Source: Bos javanicus
Lineage: Eukaryota; Chordata; Mammalia; Artiodactyla; Bovidae
Direction of reading: 5' to 3'
Length of the DNA stretch: 64,000 nucleotides
Assembly: GCF_032452875.1 (NCBI RefSeq)
Contig: NC_083873.1
Coordinates: 76,257,987-76,321,986 of the forward strand
In this document: positions 46,985 through 58,684 of the stretch, in pieces
Layout: each line of letters opens with the position of its first letter
Position numbering within the stretch: position 1 is the first letter of the stretch
The notes under the pieces: model-generated
Told to the model about the DNA's origin: nothing
The model's input: the letters and a program-made list of their open reading frames with translations, nothing else
The model's database searches: none
Translations under genes and position numbers: made by a program

Positions 46985-47138
46985 TATCAAGTACTATTTT
47001 AAAGTCACCAGAGAAACCAATGCTATCTAATTTTTATAATAATTAGTTGAGGTAGTTAAAATTATTCCAATTTTACAGCTGAAGAAATAAAATCTCAAAT
47101 TGTTTAATAAATTTAGCCAAGCAAACAAAATTGTAAGT
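46985..47138 (+). mobile_element. MIR fragment
   Basis: 'tttataataattagttgagg', 'ttccaattttacagctgaag', 'aaataaaatctcaaattgtt' follow the central MIR region. A Bov-tA is inserted at its right edge. Confidence 0.7.
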
Positions 47139-47150
47139 AGAGGCAGTAAG

Positions 47151-47174
47151 GGTTTCCCAGGTGGCACTAGTGGT

Positions 47175-47221
<47 letters not shown>

Positions 47222-47406
47222 ACAATATAGGAGACAGAAGAGACTCAGGTTGGATCCTGAGTCAGGAAGATCCCCTGAAGGATGAAATGGCAACCTGCTC
47301 CAGTATTCCTGCCTGGCGAATCCCATGGACACAGGAGCCTGGCAGGCTACAGCCATGGGGTCACATAAGTTGGATACCACTGAAGTGACTTAGCATGCAT
47401 GCACAC
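47151..47406 (+). mobile_element. Bov-tA SINE with an (AC)n expansion in its head
   Basis: Head 'ggtttcccaggtggcactag' is followed at once by the AC run, then 'ggagacagaagagactcagg' and the normal body to 'gaagtgacttagcatgcatg'. Flanked by agaggcagtaag (47139-47150) and agagggaataag (47407-47418), ten of twelve bases equal. Confidence 0.92.
47177..47216. repeat. (AC)20 microsatellite inside Bov-tA
   Basis: Pure AC run lying just after the A-box position of the SINE, replacing the usual 'aagaatctgcctgcaatgca' section. Confidence 0.95.
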
Positions 47407-47558
47407 AGAGGGAATAAGATTTAACCAAAATTTGTCAAACTCTGAAATATTTTTAGAGTTCCTAATGTAAAACTCTAATGTTCCTAATAAAGAAACACAA
47501 GCCCATGGAAGATGGGATTTCTATTGCCTACAATAACTGATCTCTTAGCACTTTTCTT

Positions 47559-47773
47559 GGGCTTTCCCAGTGGCTCAGTGGTAAAGAATCCACCTGCAAA
47601 GCAGGAGATTCCAGTTCGATCAGTGGGACGTAAAGATCCCCTGGAGGAGAGCCTGGCAACCCACTCCAGTATTCTTGCCTGGAGAACCCCATGGACAGCC
47701 TGCTGGGCTGCAGTCCATTGAGCTAATTGCAAAGAGTCAGACACGACTGTAATGACTGAGCACGCGTGGACCT
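47559..47773 (+). mobile_element. Bov-tA SINE
   Basis: 'gggctttcccagtggctcag', body and 3' end 'cagacacgactgtaatgact'. Flanked by cacttttctt (47549-47558) and cacttctctt (47774-47783). Confidence 0.94.
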
Positions 47774-47783
47774 CACTTCTCTT

Positions 47784-48498
47784 CCTTACTATGATTGTGA
47801 CTATTTTAAGAGTCATAATTCTTCTGGTCCTAGTTAGGATATTTATTCTTCTTCTGCACAGCTTTCTTCTCTCTCACACACCTTCTCTCTTTCTCTCTCC
47901 ACCCAACACATAAGTATGAATAAATGGTAAAATATTATTTATAGCAAATAAACTATAAGACAAATGCATATGTCCTCACTTGTTTCCAATTCACTCATTC
48001 ATATCTAGAAATTAATGAGTATCATAATCTTATCACAGGATTTCTTAAGTAAGTTTATTCTGTTAATATATATTTTCAATATCAAACAAATTGAAATGCA
48101 TTGATAAACTGCTATAAATTTCTTCACATTGTTTAATTGCAAATATTTTTACCAAGTGATGTCTTGGGGATTCTTTCCATAACTTTTATGTCTACATACA
48201 CATGTACAAGTTATTTTACAGTTGTTTTAAATTGCAATTCTTGAGTTTTATTAAGATCACTGTAGTTCAAAGTCCAAGTGAAAGTGATGAATGGGAATAT
48301 TACAAGTCCTAATGCCTAATCTTCAGGAAAGATCTTTAGGTTTAAGAACTATTTATATATCAGGCTAATAATGACCAAGATAAGCAGGGTTGATTTTGAG
48401 TCTAGTGGCATTAAAAAACATATAATGTCTGTAACAGAAGACATTTGTTTTAGACAAGATATCTCTTGCATTATAAGACTATAGGCTTCAAGAATGTT
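47784..48498. other. Unique DNA with CT-rich stretch
   Basis: CT-rich at about 47862-47905. Otherwise nothing recognised. Confidence 0.5.
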
Positions 48499-49149
48499 CA
48501 GTTCAGTTCAGTTCAGTCACTCAGTCCTGTCCGACTCTTTGCAACTCCATGAATCGCATCATGCCAGGCCTCCCTGTCCATCACCAACTCCCAGAGTCTA
48601 CCCAAACCGATGTCCATCGAGTCAGTGATGCCATCCAGCCATCTCATCCTCTGTCGTCCCCTTGTCTTCCAGCCCTCAATCTTTCCCAGAATCAGGGTGT
48701 TTTCCAATGAGTCAACCCTTTGCATGAGGTGGCCAAAGTATTGGAGTTTCAGCTTCAGCATCAGTCCTTCCAATGAACAACCAGGACTGATCTCCTTTAG
48801 GATGGACTGGTTGGATCTCCTTACAGTCCAAGGGACTCTCAAGAGTCTTCTCCAACACCACAGTTCAAAAGCATCAATTCTTCAGTGCTCAGCTTTCTTC
48901 ACAGTCCAACTCTCACATCCATACATGACCACTGGAAAAACCATAGCCTTGACTAGACGGACCTTTGTTGGCATGGTAATGTCTCTGCTTTTGAATATGC
49001 TATCTAGGTTGGTCATAACTTTCCTTCCAAGGAGTAAGCATCTTTTAATTTCATGGCTGCAGTCACTATCTGCAGTGATTTTGGAGCTCAAAAAAATAAA
49101 GTCTGACACTGTTTCCACTGTTTCCCCATCTATTTCCCATGAAGTAATG
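48499..49149 (-). mobile_element. BovB 3' end, 650 bases, antisense
   Basis: Pentamer tail complement 'cagttcagttcagttcagtc', then 3' UTR and C-terminal ORF. Minus-strand frames 49181-48882 (ITSWEIDGETVETVSDFIFL, VMYGCESWTVKKAEH) and 48842-48513 (MRVPWTVRRSNQS, GVAKSRTGLSD) are split by one stop. Almost the same 5' truncation point as the copy at 34174. Confidence 0.94.
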
Positions 49150-49266
49150 GTACTGCATTTATATTTTATCTCAGTCCACAATACACTCCTGCAATTCTTT
49201 GAGGTTTTTCATTTAGGCTTTGGAATGCAAAGGCCACCACTCCTTCAATCCTGGCCTACTATCTAG
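49150..49266. other. Short unique spacer
   Basis: Nothing recognised. Confidence 0.5.
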
Positions 49267-49432
49267 ATATTAAAGAATCCACCTGCAATGTGGAAGACCT
49301 GGGTTCTATCCCTGAGTGGGGAAGATCCCCTGCAGGAGGGAATGGCAACCCACTCCAGTATTCTTGCCTGGAGAATCCACAATGGACAGAAGGGTCACAA
49401 AGAGTTGCATATGACTGAGCGACTAAGCATAC
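49267..49432 (+). mobile_element. Bov-tA SINE, 5' truncated
   Basis: 'aaagaatccacctgcaatgt', B-box region, BovA body with an internal deletion, end 'gactgagcgactaagcatac'. A 6-base repeat, atctag, at 49261-49266 and 49433-49438. Confidence 0.9.
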
Positions 49433-49438
49433 ATCTAG

Positions 49439-50568
49439 TTTTAGGCTGCCTGACTTACACTGTTCCACCATGCTGTTTACTGTCTTGCCTTTTGCATTTA
49501 ATAGATATTCCCTCACTGAAGAACTTGAGGCGTTTTTATAGTAGCATGTGTTGCCTGGCTGGCAATACTTTTCAAAATTTGTATATTTAAATTCTGCTCC
49601 TTGTTAATAATAGCTTACAAAACGTTCATGTATTTAACCATGTTTAGAGAATAGTCTTTCACTTTGATATGGTAGAGAATCTGATTCACTATTGAACTGG
49701 AGTATATTAAGTAGTAAAATATTTAAATGTTACATGAATAATTGTGTTCCATGTTTTGAGAATAATGATTTGGTAGCTAGTAGCAACCAGTGGGCTTATG
49801 ACGCTTTATAGCTTGTAAGTTCTCACAAAGGCAGTGACTTCATAAACTAGAAAATAACTCAGCTATCAAAATCCTAATCCTCAAGGGATTCATATTTGAA
49901 ATGGAAAGTTTGTGTTATTCACTGGAGAAAAGAATTGTTAAATGCCTAACCATAGCATGAAAATGGAATAATTTTTCCAGACTTTAAGAATGTACTGCCT
50001 TTGTTGCTGTGGCCTATGATTTTTTTTTATTTATTAATGATTTATATTTATGAACTAAAGTAAGTTAACTATAATCTGTTAAATAAGAACTTAAGTATTT
50101 TTTCTTCAATTTGTGAGATGACATTCAAGAAACATCTCATATTGGTTTACTTTCAAAGAAAAAGACAAAAAATACTATGAAAATTTGTGGTGTTTGTTAA
50201 AATATATTATGATCAATTTTCAATTATTAAATATTTCTCACATTTTGGTGTGAATTGCTTTGCTAGGTATCCATAGTAATGTTGACTTATTCCAACTTGT
50301 GTTATACTTAAATTGCTCAGTTAACTATAGCCTCTGTACAATATTTATTTATTTAGAAGTGCTTTGCCACCACATAGGAACCATATGTAGTATTTGCTGC
50401 CTTGGACTACTGGAGTATGTTAATAGCTCTTGCCAACAGAGCACAGAAACCAATACAGATGATAATCTATCTTGAGTTGTTTAAAAAGTGAAAATTATTA
50501 CAGTGATATTAATAATAAGTGTACAAATTTAGAATTATGTCTAACATTCTTTATATATATATGGCTGC
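49439..50568. other. Unique AT-rich DNA
   Basis: 1.1 kb, no gene or repeat recognised. Confidence 0.55.
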
Positions 50569-50583
50569 CACTTACTATTGATT

Positions 50584-50930
50584 TGGGCTACCCTGATAAC
50601 TCATTTGGTAAAGAATTCACCTGGAATGCAGAAGACCCCAGTTTGATTCCTGGTTTGGGAAAATCTCCTGGAGAAGAGATAGGCTATCCACTCCAGTGTT
50701 CTTGGAATTCCCTTGTGGCTCAGCTGGTAAAGAATCCATATGCAATGTGGGAGACCTGGGTTCGATCCCTGGGTTGGGAACATCCTCTGGAGAAGAAAGC
50801 ACTCCAGTATTTTGGCCTAGAGAATTCCATGGACTGTATAGTGAAAGTCACTCAGTCATGTCCGACTCATTGTGACTGTATAGTCCATGGAGTCTCAAAG
50901 AGTCTGTCATGACTGAGCGAATTTTACTTT
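50584..50930 (+). mobile_element. Composite Bov-tA: two heads, one tail
   Basis: A first head and partial body (50584-50704, 'tgggctaccctgataactca') runs into a second head (50705-50832, 'ggaattcccttgtggctcag'); only one 3' half follows. The second head keeps a perfect A-box tggctcagctgg (50716-50727) and B-box ggttcgatccc (50759-50769). A perfect 15-base repeat, cacttactattgatt, at 50569-50583 and 50931-50945 encloses the whole. Confidence 0.93.
50843..50873 (-). mobile_element. 31-base antisense SINE 3'-end insert
   Basis: 'gaaagtcactcagtcatgtc' plus 11 bases is the complement of a Bov SINE 3' end. It is flanked by an 11-base repeat, gactgtatagt, at 50832-50842 and 50874-50884, inside the composite Bov-tA. 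Confidence 0.75.
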
Positions 50931-50945
50931 CACTTACTATTGATT

Positions 50946-50999
50946 AATGATACAAAAAATCAAAATTAATTCAAGTATCAGTGATATGCCTCATCTATG
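50946..50999. other. Short unique spacer
   Basis: Nothing recognised. Confidence 0.5.
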
Positions 51000-51190
51000 C
51001 TGAGCCCTTAGTTCTAACAGAACCCCTATGAAGTAGATATTTTTATTATCCATTTTATAGATTAAAAGAATGAAACTAAGAATTTAAGGAACTTTCCCAT
51101 TTTCAGCTAGTAAATAAATTAAGGAGTCAAGATGAAAGACAAGGCTGTTGACTTCAGCAGTCCTATTCTTGAATATCCCCTCACTTTATT
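51000..51190 (+). mobile_element. MIR fragment
   Basis: 'cccctatgaagtagatattt', 'ttatccattttatagattaa', then 'aggaactttcccattttcag' and 'agtaaataaattaaggagtc' follow MIR order. Confidence 0.75.
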
Positions 51191-51359
51191 CTAAAAGAGC
51201 CTTTCTCTTTAAGTATTCCTATACTTAATCAAATATTTTTTAACAGTACAAAGTGTGTATGTGTGTGTGTTGTGTGAAACATGGCTACAGTAACAAAAAA
51301 AGCCTAACAAAGAATTTTTTAAGTTCTGTGAAAAATCAGGTAATTAATAAGGCTCCTCT

Positions 51360-51473
51360 GTGCAGTGGGTAGCCATTCCCTACTCCATGAGACCTTCCTG
51401 ACTTAGGAATTGAACCCAGATCTCCCACACTGCAGGCCGATGCTCTACTGTCTGAGCCACCAGGGAAGCCCAC
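51360..51473 (-). mobile_element. Bov-tA SINE head, antisense
   Basis: 'gggtagccattccctactcc' to 'gtctgagccaccagggaagc' is the tRNA-Glu-like head plus the first part of the body in reverse; the 3' end is missing. Confidence 0.9.
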
Positions 51474-52344
51474 CTAGTGGGATGACTACTTTCATATTAC
51501 ACATATGTATACCTTAGATTTCTAATTTACTGTCAGGTACTATATTGCATATGTTTTTACACATTTCACTGGTTGAGAAGAAAAATATTATTAATTTTGT
51601 TGACATATAAAGCAGTGATCAGCAAACTAGGGCTTATGGTCCAAATTCTGCTATGTTTTTCTGTAAATAAAATATGCTCATTCCTTTATGTATTGTCTAT
51701 GGTTTCTTTTACTCTATAACTGTAGAGTTAAATAATTGCCATAAGATCATGTGGCTGTACCAATGCCTCAATCAAAAATGGGGAAATGATTTTTGATGGA
51801 ATCAAAAAATGTTGTGAAATAATGGTTTTTAGGAAGATTCACAGAGAACACATTTTGTTTTTGTATAAACGAAAATATTTCCATGTGTTTAATAATATAT
51901 AAGTATCCCATGTGTTTCATTGACTTAATTTGTCCAACTAGCACCCATAGGCATTATAATTTGTCAATCACTGTGTCTACATGTGATCAAACCCAAAGTG
52001 TTCTTGAACTCTTTTGCATGTTTTTACCTTTTTCAGTACATCGTGTCCTGATTTCATTTTGTTCTTGCTTCTTTGTGTTATTATGCATTTATTCTTTTAC
52101 AGAGGGATATAAATGTAGATATAATTATATATGTATATATAGATACATATATGGCAATAGTAATGAATATGGATATAGACATACACATCTTTCCAGTTGA
52201 ACTCTTCTCAATGTGGAAGACACTGGAGATACTTTTCAAGACAATGAGTTACATATAGCTAATCTCAGGTATCTCCCCTTCGTTTTGGAAGATCATATTC
52301 CTTCCTCAGGCATGAAGTCTTCCAATGGGTTTTGCTTCTTTTAG
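51474..52344. other. Unique DNA with TATA-rich tract
   Basis: TATA/TATG-rich at about 52115-52180, no gene recognised. The frame 51883-52200 (105 codons) is low-complexity. Confidence 0.5.
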
Positions 52345-53450
52345 AGGTTTTATTAGTTTTCTAGGACTGATATGATAAAGCAAAATTGGTGGCTTAAAGC
52401 AACAGATATCCATACCATCTCTGTTCCTTTCAGTCCAGGCTGGAAGTATTTCTACTGGTATAAAATTCTCAAACCCTCTTTGCCGTCTGTGAATTTTGAG
52501 GAGATCCATGCCATTAGACACCACGATTCTCCACAGAGCCTTTCTGGATAACTCCAATTTGATTCCTGGCTTTTAATAAGATTGCTGTTGGATACATAAG
52601 TCACATGGCTAATCACATGCCTAACTGTTACCTTAGTAAATAATTGTTCAACTACACTCTTGGCTCTACTCCCAGAGCATGCTGTCTGGATGGGCTGAGA
52701 ACTTTCCAAATCATCAAGTGCTGGTTCCTTTTCACTAAACAGTTAATTCCTCAATTTATTTATTTTCTCTCACAATATACTACAAGCAGGAAGGAGAAAT
52801 CAGGTTGTACCTTCTAAACCTGGCTTAGACATCTCCTCAGCTAAGCATCCAAGTTAACTGCGTACAAGTTTTATCTTTCTGTATTCAACAGTAGAAAACA
52901 ATCTAGCCTTGTTTTATGCCACTTATGACAAGGATAGCTTTTCTTCCAATTTCCAACAGCATGTTTCTCTTTTCCATCTAATACCTCACCAGAAAATCCA
53001 TTAGTGTTTCTGGCAACATTCTATTTATAATATATGTATACACTAAGGTGGTAGAAACTTTTATACAGTTCTGCTTATTTCTTTGAGAACTCACCAGAAT
53101 CACCTTTACTATGTATGTATTTCTACCAACAGTCTCTTCAAGGTGGTTTAGACTTTACTATCATGTGCTTCCAAACACTTCCATTCTCTATTCCTTATCT
53201 TTAAGAGAATATATTCTTTGTGGAAATGAAAAATATCTCCATGTGTTTAATGAAGATACTTACACATCTGAGTATTTGATACAGTAACATTCAACTTCCT
53301 AGCACTAAAGTCTAACTTTGTTTCCTAAGACAAATAGGCAGCTTAAAAACAAACAAACAAAAATCTTTGTTTCACAGTTCTGGAACCTAGAAGTTCAAAT
53401 CGAGTTGTCAGCAAGACCATGTTCCCTCCGAGTCTCGGTGGGCAGGTAGG
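52345..53450 (-). mobile_element. MaLR-type retroviral remnant (LTR - internal - LTR pieces), antisense
   Basis: The left LTR piece (52345-52445: 'ttagttttctaggactgata', 'ggtggcttaaagcaacagat') and right LTR piece (53330-53440: 'gcagcttaaaaacaaacaaa', 'cacagttctggaacctagaa') are both complements of an MLT-like LTR. Between them 52570-53300 resembles the non-coding internal region of MaLR elements ('cttccaatttccaacagcat'). No viral protein frame survives. Very old; exact subfamily unassigned. Confidence 0.55.
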
Positions 53451-53600
53451 GGAGGAGTGAATTCTAATTTTGCTTCTCCCAGTTTCGGTTAATTATCAGC
53501 AATCTTTGGTGTTCCCGTCTTTGTCTCCATTTTTCTTAACTGTTTTTTGTTGAAGTATTACAGGTATTATACCTGAAACATTGCAAATTAACTCTACTTC

Positions 53601-53607
<7 letters not shown>

Positions 53608-53638
<31 letters not shown>

Positions 53639-53673
53639 GTATATAAAGTATATAAAGAATATATATATATATT
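53608..53673. repeat. (TA)n-rich microsatellite
   Basis: Pure TA run at 53608-53633, then a second at 53659-53673 with TATAAAG between. Confidence 0.92.
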
Positions 53674-53689
53674 CTTTTCCAGATCATTT

Positions 53690-55480
53690 TCCATTATAGA
53701 TAGTTACAATTTATTGAATATCTATACAGTGATACCTTGTTGTTTATCCATCTTATGTGTAATAGTTTGCATCTACTAATCCCAAACACCCAATCCATCC
53801 CTCCCCCACAGCCCCTTGGCAACCACAAGGTTGTTCTTTATGTCCGTGTGTCTGTTTCATAGATAAGTTCATTTGTGTCCTATTTAGATTCCACATCCAA
53901 GTAATATCATATGTTGTCTCTTTCTGACATACTTAGCATAAAAATCTCTAGGTTCATCCATGTTACTGCAAATGGCATTATTTCATTCTTTTCTATGGTC
54001 GAATAATATTCCATTATATCTCTCTGTATGTCTGTGTATGTGTGGGCACGTGTGTGTGTATGTCATGTATACACCTCACATATTTATTCATGCCCCTGTT
54101 GATGAACATTTAGGATTTTTCCATGGTTTGGCTATTGTAAATAGTGCTCCTATAAACACTGGGGTGCATATAACTTTGCAAATTAAGATTTCCTCCAGGT
54201 ATGCTTAGGAGTGGGATTGTTGGGTCATATGATAACATTGGGTTTTTTAAGGAACCTTACCATTGTATTTTCCATACTAATTTACATTCCCACCAACAGT
54301 GTAAGATGGTTCCTTTTCCTCCACATCTTCTCTAGGGTTTATTATTTGTAGACATTTTAATGATGGCCATTCTAACTGGTGTGATGTAACATCTCATTGT
54401 GGTTTTGCTTTACATTTCTTTAGTAATTATCAGTGTTGAACATCTTTCCATGTACCTGTTGGCCAGCTGTATCTCTTCTTTAAAGAAATGTCTGTTTAGG
54501 TTTTCTGCCCTTTTTTGATTAGTTTTTCCCCTAAATGTTGAGCTGTATGAGCTATTTGTATATTTTGGAAATTATTTGCTTGTTAGTTGCATCATGTTCA
54601 AGTATTTTCTCCCAGTTCATAGGTTGTGTTTTCATTTTGTTTATGGTTTCATTGCTATTCAAAAGCTTTTACATTTAATTAGGTCACATTTGTTTATTTT
54701 TGTTTTTCATTACCGTAGGAGATGGATCTAAAAAAATATTGCTGTAATTTATGTCAAAGAGTCTCCTGCCTCAGTTTCCTCTAGGTGTTTCATAGTATCC
54801 GGCCTTGAGTTTACATTTTTAATCCATTTTGAGTTAATTTTTGTATAAAGTGTTAGAAAATATTCTAATTATATTCTTTTACCTCTAGCTGTCCAATTTT
54901 CCTAGCACCACTTATTGAAGAGACTGCCTTTTCTATGTTGTATATTTTTGCCTCCTTTGTTGTGGATTAATTAATCTTAAGTCCCTAGGTTTCTTTCTGA
55001 ACTTTCTATACTGTTCCATTGATCTATGTGTCTGTTTTTGTGCTAGTACTATAATATTTTGTTTACTGTAGTTTTGTAGTATAGTCTGAGATTAGAGAGC
55101 ATGATTTGTCCAGCTCTATTCTTCTTCTTCAAGATTATTTTGGCTATTTGGGGGATCTTTTGAGTTCCCATGCAAATTTAAAAAATTTTTGTTCCAGGTA
55201 TGTGAAAAATGTCATTACACTGAATCTGTAGATTGCCTTGAGTAGTATGGTCATTTTAACAATGTTAATTCTTCCAATCTAAGAACACAGTATATCTTTC
55301 TATCTGTTTGTGTTATCTTCACTTTCTTTCATCATCATCATACAGTTTTTGAGAACAGGTCTTTTGCCTCCTTAAGTAGGTTTATTCCTAGATTTTTTTT
55401 TTTTTTTTTGGTATGATGGATAATGGGATTGTTTCCTAAATTTCTCTTCCTGATATCTGTTTCATTGTCTCAATTTTACA
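53690..55480 (-). mobile_element. Old L1 ORF2 C-terminal part and 3' UTR, antisense
   Basis: 'gcaaatggcattatttcatt', 'ccattgatctatgtgtctgt', 'attgccttgagtagtatggt' are antisense L1 in the expected order from 3' UTR (left) into ORF2 (right), ending upstream of the RT box. Includes T18 run at about 55391-55409. No intact frame. Confidence 0.85.
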
Positions 55481-55489
55481 TGACCTTGT

Positions 55490-55650
55490 GTGTTTCTGTT
55501 TCTGTGTCCAAATTTCCCTCCTCTTACAAGTACGTGACTTACATTGGATATGGAGCTTATCCTAGTCTTGAGGATCTTTGTCAAGCCCCCATTTCCACAA
55601 AAGGTCACATTCAGAAATTCCAAGTGATCTTAAAGTTTGCAGGGACATAG
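55490..55650 (-). mobile_element. MaLR-type LTR fragment, antisense
   Basis: 'gtgtccaaatttccctcctc', 'ttacaagtacgtgacttaca', 'ccccatttccacaaaaggtc', 'acattcagaaattcc' follow the complement of an MLT1-like LTR. Confidence 0.6.
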
Positions 55651-56559
55651 TTCAATTCAGTAAAGAGGTTAAAAAAACTGTTGAGAAACTTATGGAAATT
55701 CCTTTTGGACTAGCTAACTCTAAAATTTTAACTTTCCCAGAAAAAGGATTTGGACCACTATTGTTAACATTCACTAATCTCATTCCAAATAAAGAAATTT
55801 CAGGCTTTATGTAAGTTGTAAATCATGCTTGGGTCTTCTTTTTTATGGAGGAGAGCCAAACATGAGGGTTTCGGGGGCCAAGTTCAGAATCTCTTATTTT
55901 GTTAAAGGAATAAAAAAGAAAACTCTTTTAATGAATAAATTCTCAGGAAAATTGACATCAGCAACATAAACCTAAATTCAGTATGAGCTAGAGAGCCATT
56001 TATGCCTGTGAGGATATCAATTCCTTTTAGACACCAGCTTGATCAAACAAAACAAAGAACACAATACATCCTGATCTCTCTTCCTTTCTTAGGACATTTT
56101 ATTGCAGAGGTAGATTGGCTTCAAGGATTGGTGCCCCTTGCCAAAGGTCTTTGTGTAAATATCAGGTTTTGTTATGGGTCTAAATGACATCAAATCTCCT
56201 TCCTTTCCAGGTGATTGTGTTGGCACCCAGACATGAGCTTCCTTCATCAGTCACAAATCAAACTCCTATACCAACTGGACTGACCATTCACTAAAGAGAG
56301 ACTTCCTGAAAGGAAAAGAACTGGCACATGATATGCCAGACAGGTTGTCAATACTGTCTTTTTTATTTCTGTACGTCATTTTATGCTATTCCTTTATAAT
56401 GTGTGACTGGTCACCCAGAGATTACATTTCCCTTTCAGTACATTCTACCCCAAAACAAATCAAAGACTGTCACACTACATACATTGTGAAACTTAAGCCT
56501 ACCAATGTAACAGAAACTTAATGAAAACAGAAAGAACCATTAATAGTTATTAGGATACC

Positions 56560-56645
56560 ATTCATCCATTTATTTATTCATTTTTTAATCACTGCACGCC
56601 TACTACATGCCAGATATCTTTGCATATGAAGAGGTTACAATCTGA
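56560..56645 (+). mobile_element. L2 fragment
   Basis: 'catccatttatttattcatt', then 'cactgcacgcctactacatg', 'ccagatatctttgcatatga' and 'agaggttacaatctgattt' match the L2 3' stretch. Confidence 0.6.
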
Positions 56646-57690
56646 TTTCATTTTTATTAAAATATAGTGTTAGTAAAATAACAAATTTTATTTTATAGGA
56701 TTTTTAATGGTTTTAGTCTTGTACATAAAACACTAGCATAGTGTTTGGTTAGTCTACCTTGAATAAATAATTTGTGCAGACACATTCTGCATGTGAAGTG
56801 TTTCTCTGGAATGTTACCACAGACAAACCTCTAGCAGTATACATTTTCAATGGAAAAATGCAGGAAATCCTTTATTTAATAAAAAATAATCCACCTTTGT
56901 CACAGAAATGTTAAGTATAATTTCAAACTTCATAAGGGCCTACAATATTGCTTGTTTTAATGAAAATTTTCACCAAGAATAGATAAATTATCATATTGCA
57001 TCTGGATACATAGAATTGTCTTCCAAGTAACTTCAACTATGTGCTAATTCATTCATTTTCTTTTGCTTGTTATGCTATTATGGTGATTTTGTGTCTTATG
57101 CCATGCTAATTTGTTCCTCTACTTTAAAAAATCAAAATAAATTAAACTGATGAAGAAACACACAATTTGCTAATTAGCATCATAACAATTATCATAATAA
57201 GGCAAAGAAAATCAAAGAGAAGTAACATATAATCTTAATTTATTATCAATGTGAAAAAAGCATAACTGGCACTAATCCCCTGCAAGAAAATCCTCCATAG
57301 AGAAGTCTGAATCTTTTAGAAGATCTTTGTTCCTGCTTCATTAACACCCATTAAGATATGTGCTTAAACAATACTGCTGACTTTCAATATAGTTAAGGAA
57401 AAAGAATCCTTACAAAGTAAAGAAAGAGAAAAGGATGAATCAAAATATAAAGGACATCAATTAAAAATTTTCACTTTACTTAATTTCATTAACTGAATTT
57501 TTATATAATCCAATTATAAATCTAAAAAGTTCAGGTTTCTTTGGTGACTTGAATTTTCACCTTTAAAGTGCGGTGAATCTGTTACACATCCATGCACAAA
57601 TCCTTAGAGCCACATCATTTTTGTTCACACACTTCTGAACAAATAACAGTAAATCTCTTCCATTTCAGTACACAAAATGCTGCTTCTTTT

Positions 57691-57715
57691 CTCTCTCTCT
57701 CTCTCTTTTTTTTTT
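57691..57715. repeat. (CT)8 plus T-run
   Basis: Eight CT units followed by a T-run of about nine. Confidence 0.9.
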
Positions 57716-58684
57716 GTCTATGACAATATATTATAGGTTATATAGTAAAAAAAAAAAATTCAAAGTACAGGATACAAAATATGGATCCTAATTCCAAATA
57801 GGTGATTAACTTCTTCAGTTGAATGGAGCATGAACAATAATTCCAGATTTTCTTTTTATTTCTTTTAGTTGTACAAAGCAAGGAAATTCCATGGCAATTG
57901 ACTCCTAAGAATAAAATTAATCTGTATTATTTTAATTTAGCTTGTTACTAAGTTGAAATAATGTCCTTCATTTTTGTTTGTAGTACAAGATTTCATCCTT
58001 CAAAAATTTACTACCAACAGTTTTAAAAAATATGTTATTCAGTTCAGTTCAGTTGCTCAGTCATGTGCGACACTTTGTGAATCCATGCACTGCAGCACGT
58101 CAGGCTTCCCAGACCATCACTAACTCCTGGGGCTTGCTCAAACTTATGTCCATTAAGTCAGTGATGCCATCCAATCATCTCATCCTCTGTCATCTGCTTC
58201 TCCTCCAGCCTTCAATCTTTCCCAGCATCAGTGTCTTTTGGAATGAGTCAGTTCTTCAGGTGGCCAAAGTACTGGAGCTTCAGCTTCAGTATCAGTCCTT
58301 CCAATGAATATTCAGGATGGGTTTCCTTTAGGATTCACTGATTTGATCTTCTGGCAGTCCAAAGGACTCTGAAGAGTCTTCTCCAATACCACAGTTCAAA
58401 AGCATCAATTCTTCGGAACTCAGCTTTATTAATGATCCAACTCACACATCCATACATAACTACTGGTAAAACCATAGCTTTGATCAGATGGACCTTTATT
58501 GGCAAAGTAATGTCTCTACTTTTTACTATTCTGTCTATGTTTGTCATAGCTTTTCTTCCAAGGAGCAAGCGTCTTTTAATTTCATGTCTGCAATCACCAT
58601 CTGTAGTGTTTTCAGAGCCCTAGAAAATAGTCTCTCACTGTTTCCATTGTTTCCCCATCTATTTGCCATGAAGTGATGGATGGT

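Larger units (their letters stand above)
55651..58037. other. Unique DNA
   Basis: No gene recognised in 2.4 kb. The open frame 55578-55814 (78 codons) overlaps the LTR and has no known domain. An L2 scrap lies at 56560-56645 and a CT/T tract at 57691-57715. Confidence 0.5.

Noticed and set aside
48610..49266. 218-codon plus-strand open frame
   Set aside because: Exactly antisense to the BovB 3' end; the same pattern recurs at 11670, 30700 and 61516.
55578..55814. 78-codon frame that looks somewhat protein-like
   Set aside because: Overlaps an LTR fragment, has no recognisable domain and no gene context.
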